64,000 nt of DNA from Antarcticibacterium flavum (GTDB lineage: Bacteria > Bacteroidota > Bacteroidia > Flavobacteriales > Flavobacteriaceae): NCBI RefSeq assembly GCF_006159205.1, contig NZ_CP040812.1:2294001-2358000 (forward strand), written 5' to 3'. The notes beneath the pieces are model-generated. The model made no database searches. It was given only the letters and a program-made list of their open reading frames with translations, and was not told where the DNA came from. Below are positions 63,261 to 64,000 of the stretch, in pieces. A program made the translations under genes and the position numbers. Each line of letters begins with the position of its first letter. Position 1 is the stretch's first letter.

Positions 63261-64000
63261 CTATTTTTTGAATTTGTTAAGAGCATTCCTTGTAAAGTCT
63301 GATAGTACCAGTTCGCCTGAAATTGCTGCCCGTTCCTGAAGAAGGTTGTCCCAGGAATCTGTTCCTTCCCAAAGAACCTTTTTCATTTCATATAGGGCCT
63401 GCGGGTTATAAGATGCTAGCTTTTCGGTAAAGAGCTCTAATTCGCGGTCAAGCTCCTTAATGGAATCAAAAACCCGGGCATAGAGTCCTTTCTCTTTTGC
63501 CCAATAGGCATTTTTCCAGTCGGTCGCTGCAAGAGTGAGTTCTGCCAGGGCTGCCACACCCATTTTGCGTTTTACGGCGGGGGCAATTACAAAAGGGCCA
63601 ATTCCTATGGAAAGTTCAGATAATTTTATTGCAGCGGCCTCTGTAGCAAGAGCGTAGTCACAGGCTGCGGCGAGTCCTACCCCTCCACCCACGGTCTTCC
63701 CCTGGATACGGCCCACAATGATTTTTTTGCATCTTCTCATTGCATTAATCACCCCTGCAAATCCAGAGAAGAAGACTTTTCCCTGCTGCATATTCTCAAT
63801 TGCCATTAATTCGTCAAAAGATGCACCGGCACAAAAGGCTTTCTCTCCTTCTGACCTTAAAATGATCACACTTACGCTGTCATCACCAGAGAGTTTGTCA
63901 ATCTCTTTTTCCAGTCTTTCCAATAATTCAGAAGGGAAAGAATTGCTGGCTGGGTGCCCAAATTCAACAGTGGCGATCCTGTTTTCAATCTTGGTATATA
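63261..64000 (-). CDS. Enoyl-CoA hydratase/isomerase family protein, N-terminus off the right edge
   Basis: Crotonase-fold enzyme; at least 246 residues lie here and the frame is open to the window end. The oxyanion-hole segments are EKAFCAGASFDELM and GRIQGKTVGGGVGLAAACDYA; the N-terminal strand YTKIENRIATVEFGHPASN is visible in frame up to base 64000, so the TTG at 63923 is not the start. The family's catalytic Glu positions (LSELSIGIGPF) are only partly conserved. Fatty-acid or amino-acid degradation is likely; the exact substrate is not shown. Confidence 0.9.
   Translation of the reverse strand, partial: YTKIENRIATVEFGHPASNSFPSELLERLEKEIDKLSGDDSVSVIILRSEGEKAFCAGASFDELMAIENMQQGKVFFSGFAGVINAMRRCKKIIVGRIQGKTVGGGVGLAAACDYALATEAAAIKLSELSIGIGPFVIAPAVKRKMGVAALAELTLAATDWKNAYWAKEKGLYARVFDSIKELDRELELFTEKLASYNPQALYEMKKVLWEGTDSWDNLLQERAAISGELVLSDFTRNALNKFKK

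Noticed and set aside
63921..63923. TTG start for the enoyl-CoA hydratase
   Set aside because: The frame continues upstream to the window edge with crotonase-like sequence, so the gene is simply cut.

Overview
The window looks like chromosome of a marine-type member of the Flavobacteriaceae (Bacteroidota). The evidence is a SusC/SusD pair, many TonB-dependent receptors, lipoprotein signals of the LxxC type, a PID-CTERM type sorting tail, a GH97 glucosidase, little Shine-Dalgarno signal, and promoter boxes of the TTG-N19/20-TAnnTTTG kind. I cannot name the genus from sequence alone. No rRNA, phage, CRISPR or transposase gene is visible; the only RNA gene is one tRNA with a CAT anticodon.

Positions 1-20556 are an amino-sugar and peptidoglycan catabolic region. 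On the minus strand at the left is a nutrient-uptake operon: SusC (broken by a frameshift), SusD, an 18-bp hairpin and a PIG-L deacetylase that runs off the edge, with a NagB/PIG-L fusion gene just downstream of the susC start region. Next is a plus-strand series of lipoprotein glycan hydrolase (GHL10/DigH type), sodium:solute symporter, L-Ala-D/L-Glu epimerase and NlpC/P60 endopeptidase. A convergent minus-strand operon follows: a second NagB/PIG-L fusion, a ROK sugar kinase and an AmpD-like amidase. A divergent NagZ-beta-lactamase fusion closes the region. Together these could cut glycan chains, remove and split stem peptides, import the pieces, epimerise the dipeptide, and phosphorylate and deaminate the sugars. 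No MurQ etherase or AmpG permease is visible.

Positions 20695-36000 hold an outer-membrane barrel protein, dusB, rbfA with a LolC/E-like permease, methylmalonyl-CoA epimerase, a porin-like protein, a tRNA, a fasciclin lipoprotein, Hsp20, an M16 double protease and a GH97 alpha-glucosidase. Three gaps here (23119-23735, 26322-26917, 28579-28641) are filled with repeats: seven-base tandem arrays, a GC-rich element present five times in the window, and a 117-bp direct repeat.

Positions 36000-46200 carry a glutamate-receptor-like potassium channel (frameshifted), two tandem small PID-CTERM proteins (the second frameshifted), ribE, pdxA, the DUF177-rpmF-fabH-accB-accC fatty-acid start cluster, an FAD oxidoreductase, mtgA and a GreA-like small protein. 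Positions 46158-54540 hold an orphan ABC ATPase, a prolyl oligopeptidase, a putative metal-uptake operon (two small related secreted proteins flanking a TonB receptor, plus a His-rich DUF4625 lipoprotein) and asd. Positions 54737-64000 are mostly housekeeping: mscL, tdk-alr, a coiled-coil protein, rsmI (frameshifted), recJ, lpxH, queD, a 2OG oxygenase, two tiny membrane genes and an enoyl-CoA hydratase cut by the window edge.

Four genes (susC, the channel, the second PID-CTERM gene, rsmI) each need a single-base indel to restore the family reading frame. This many, including the conserved rsmI, raises the possibility of sequence errors, so these breaks should be confirmed before any biology is built on them.
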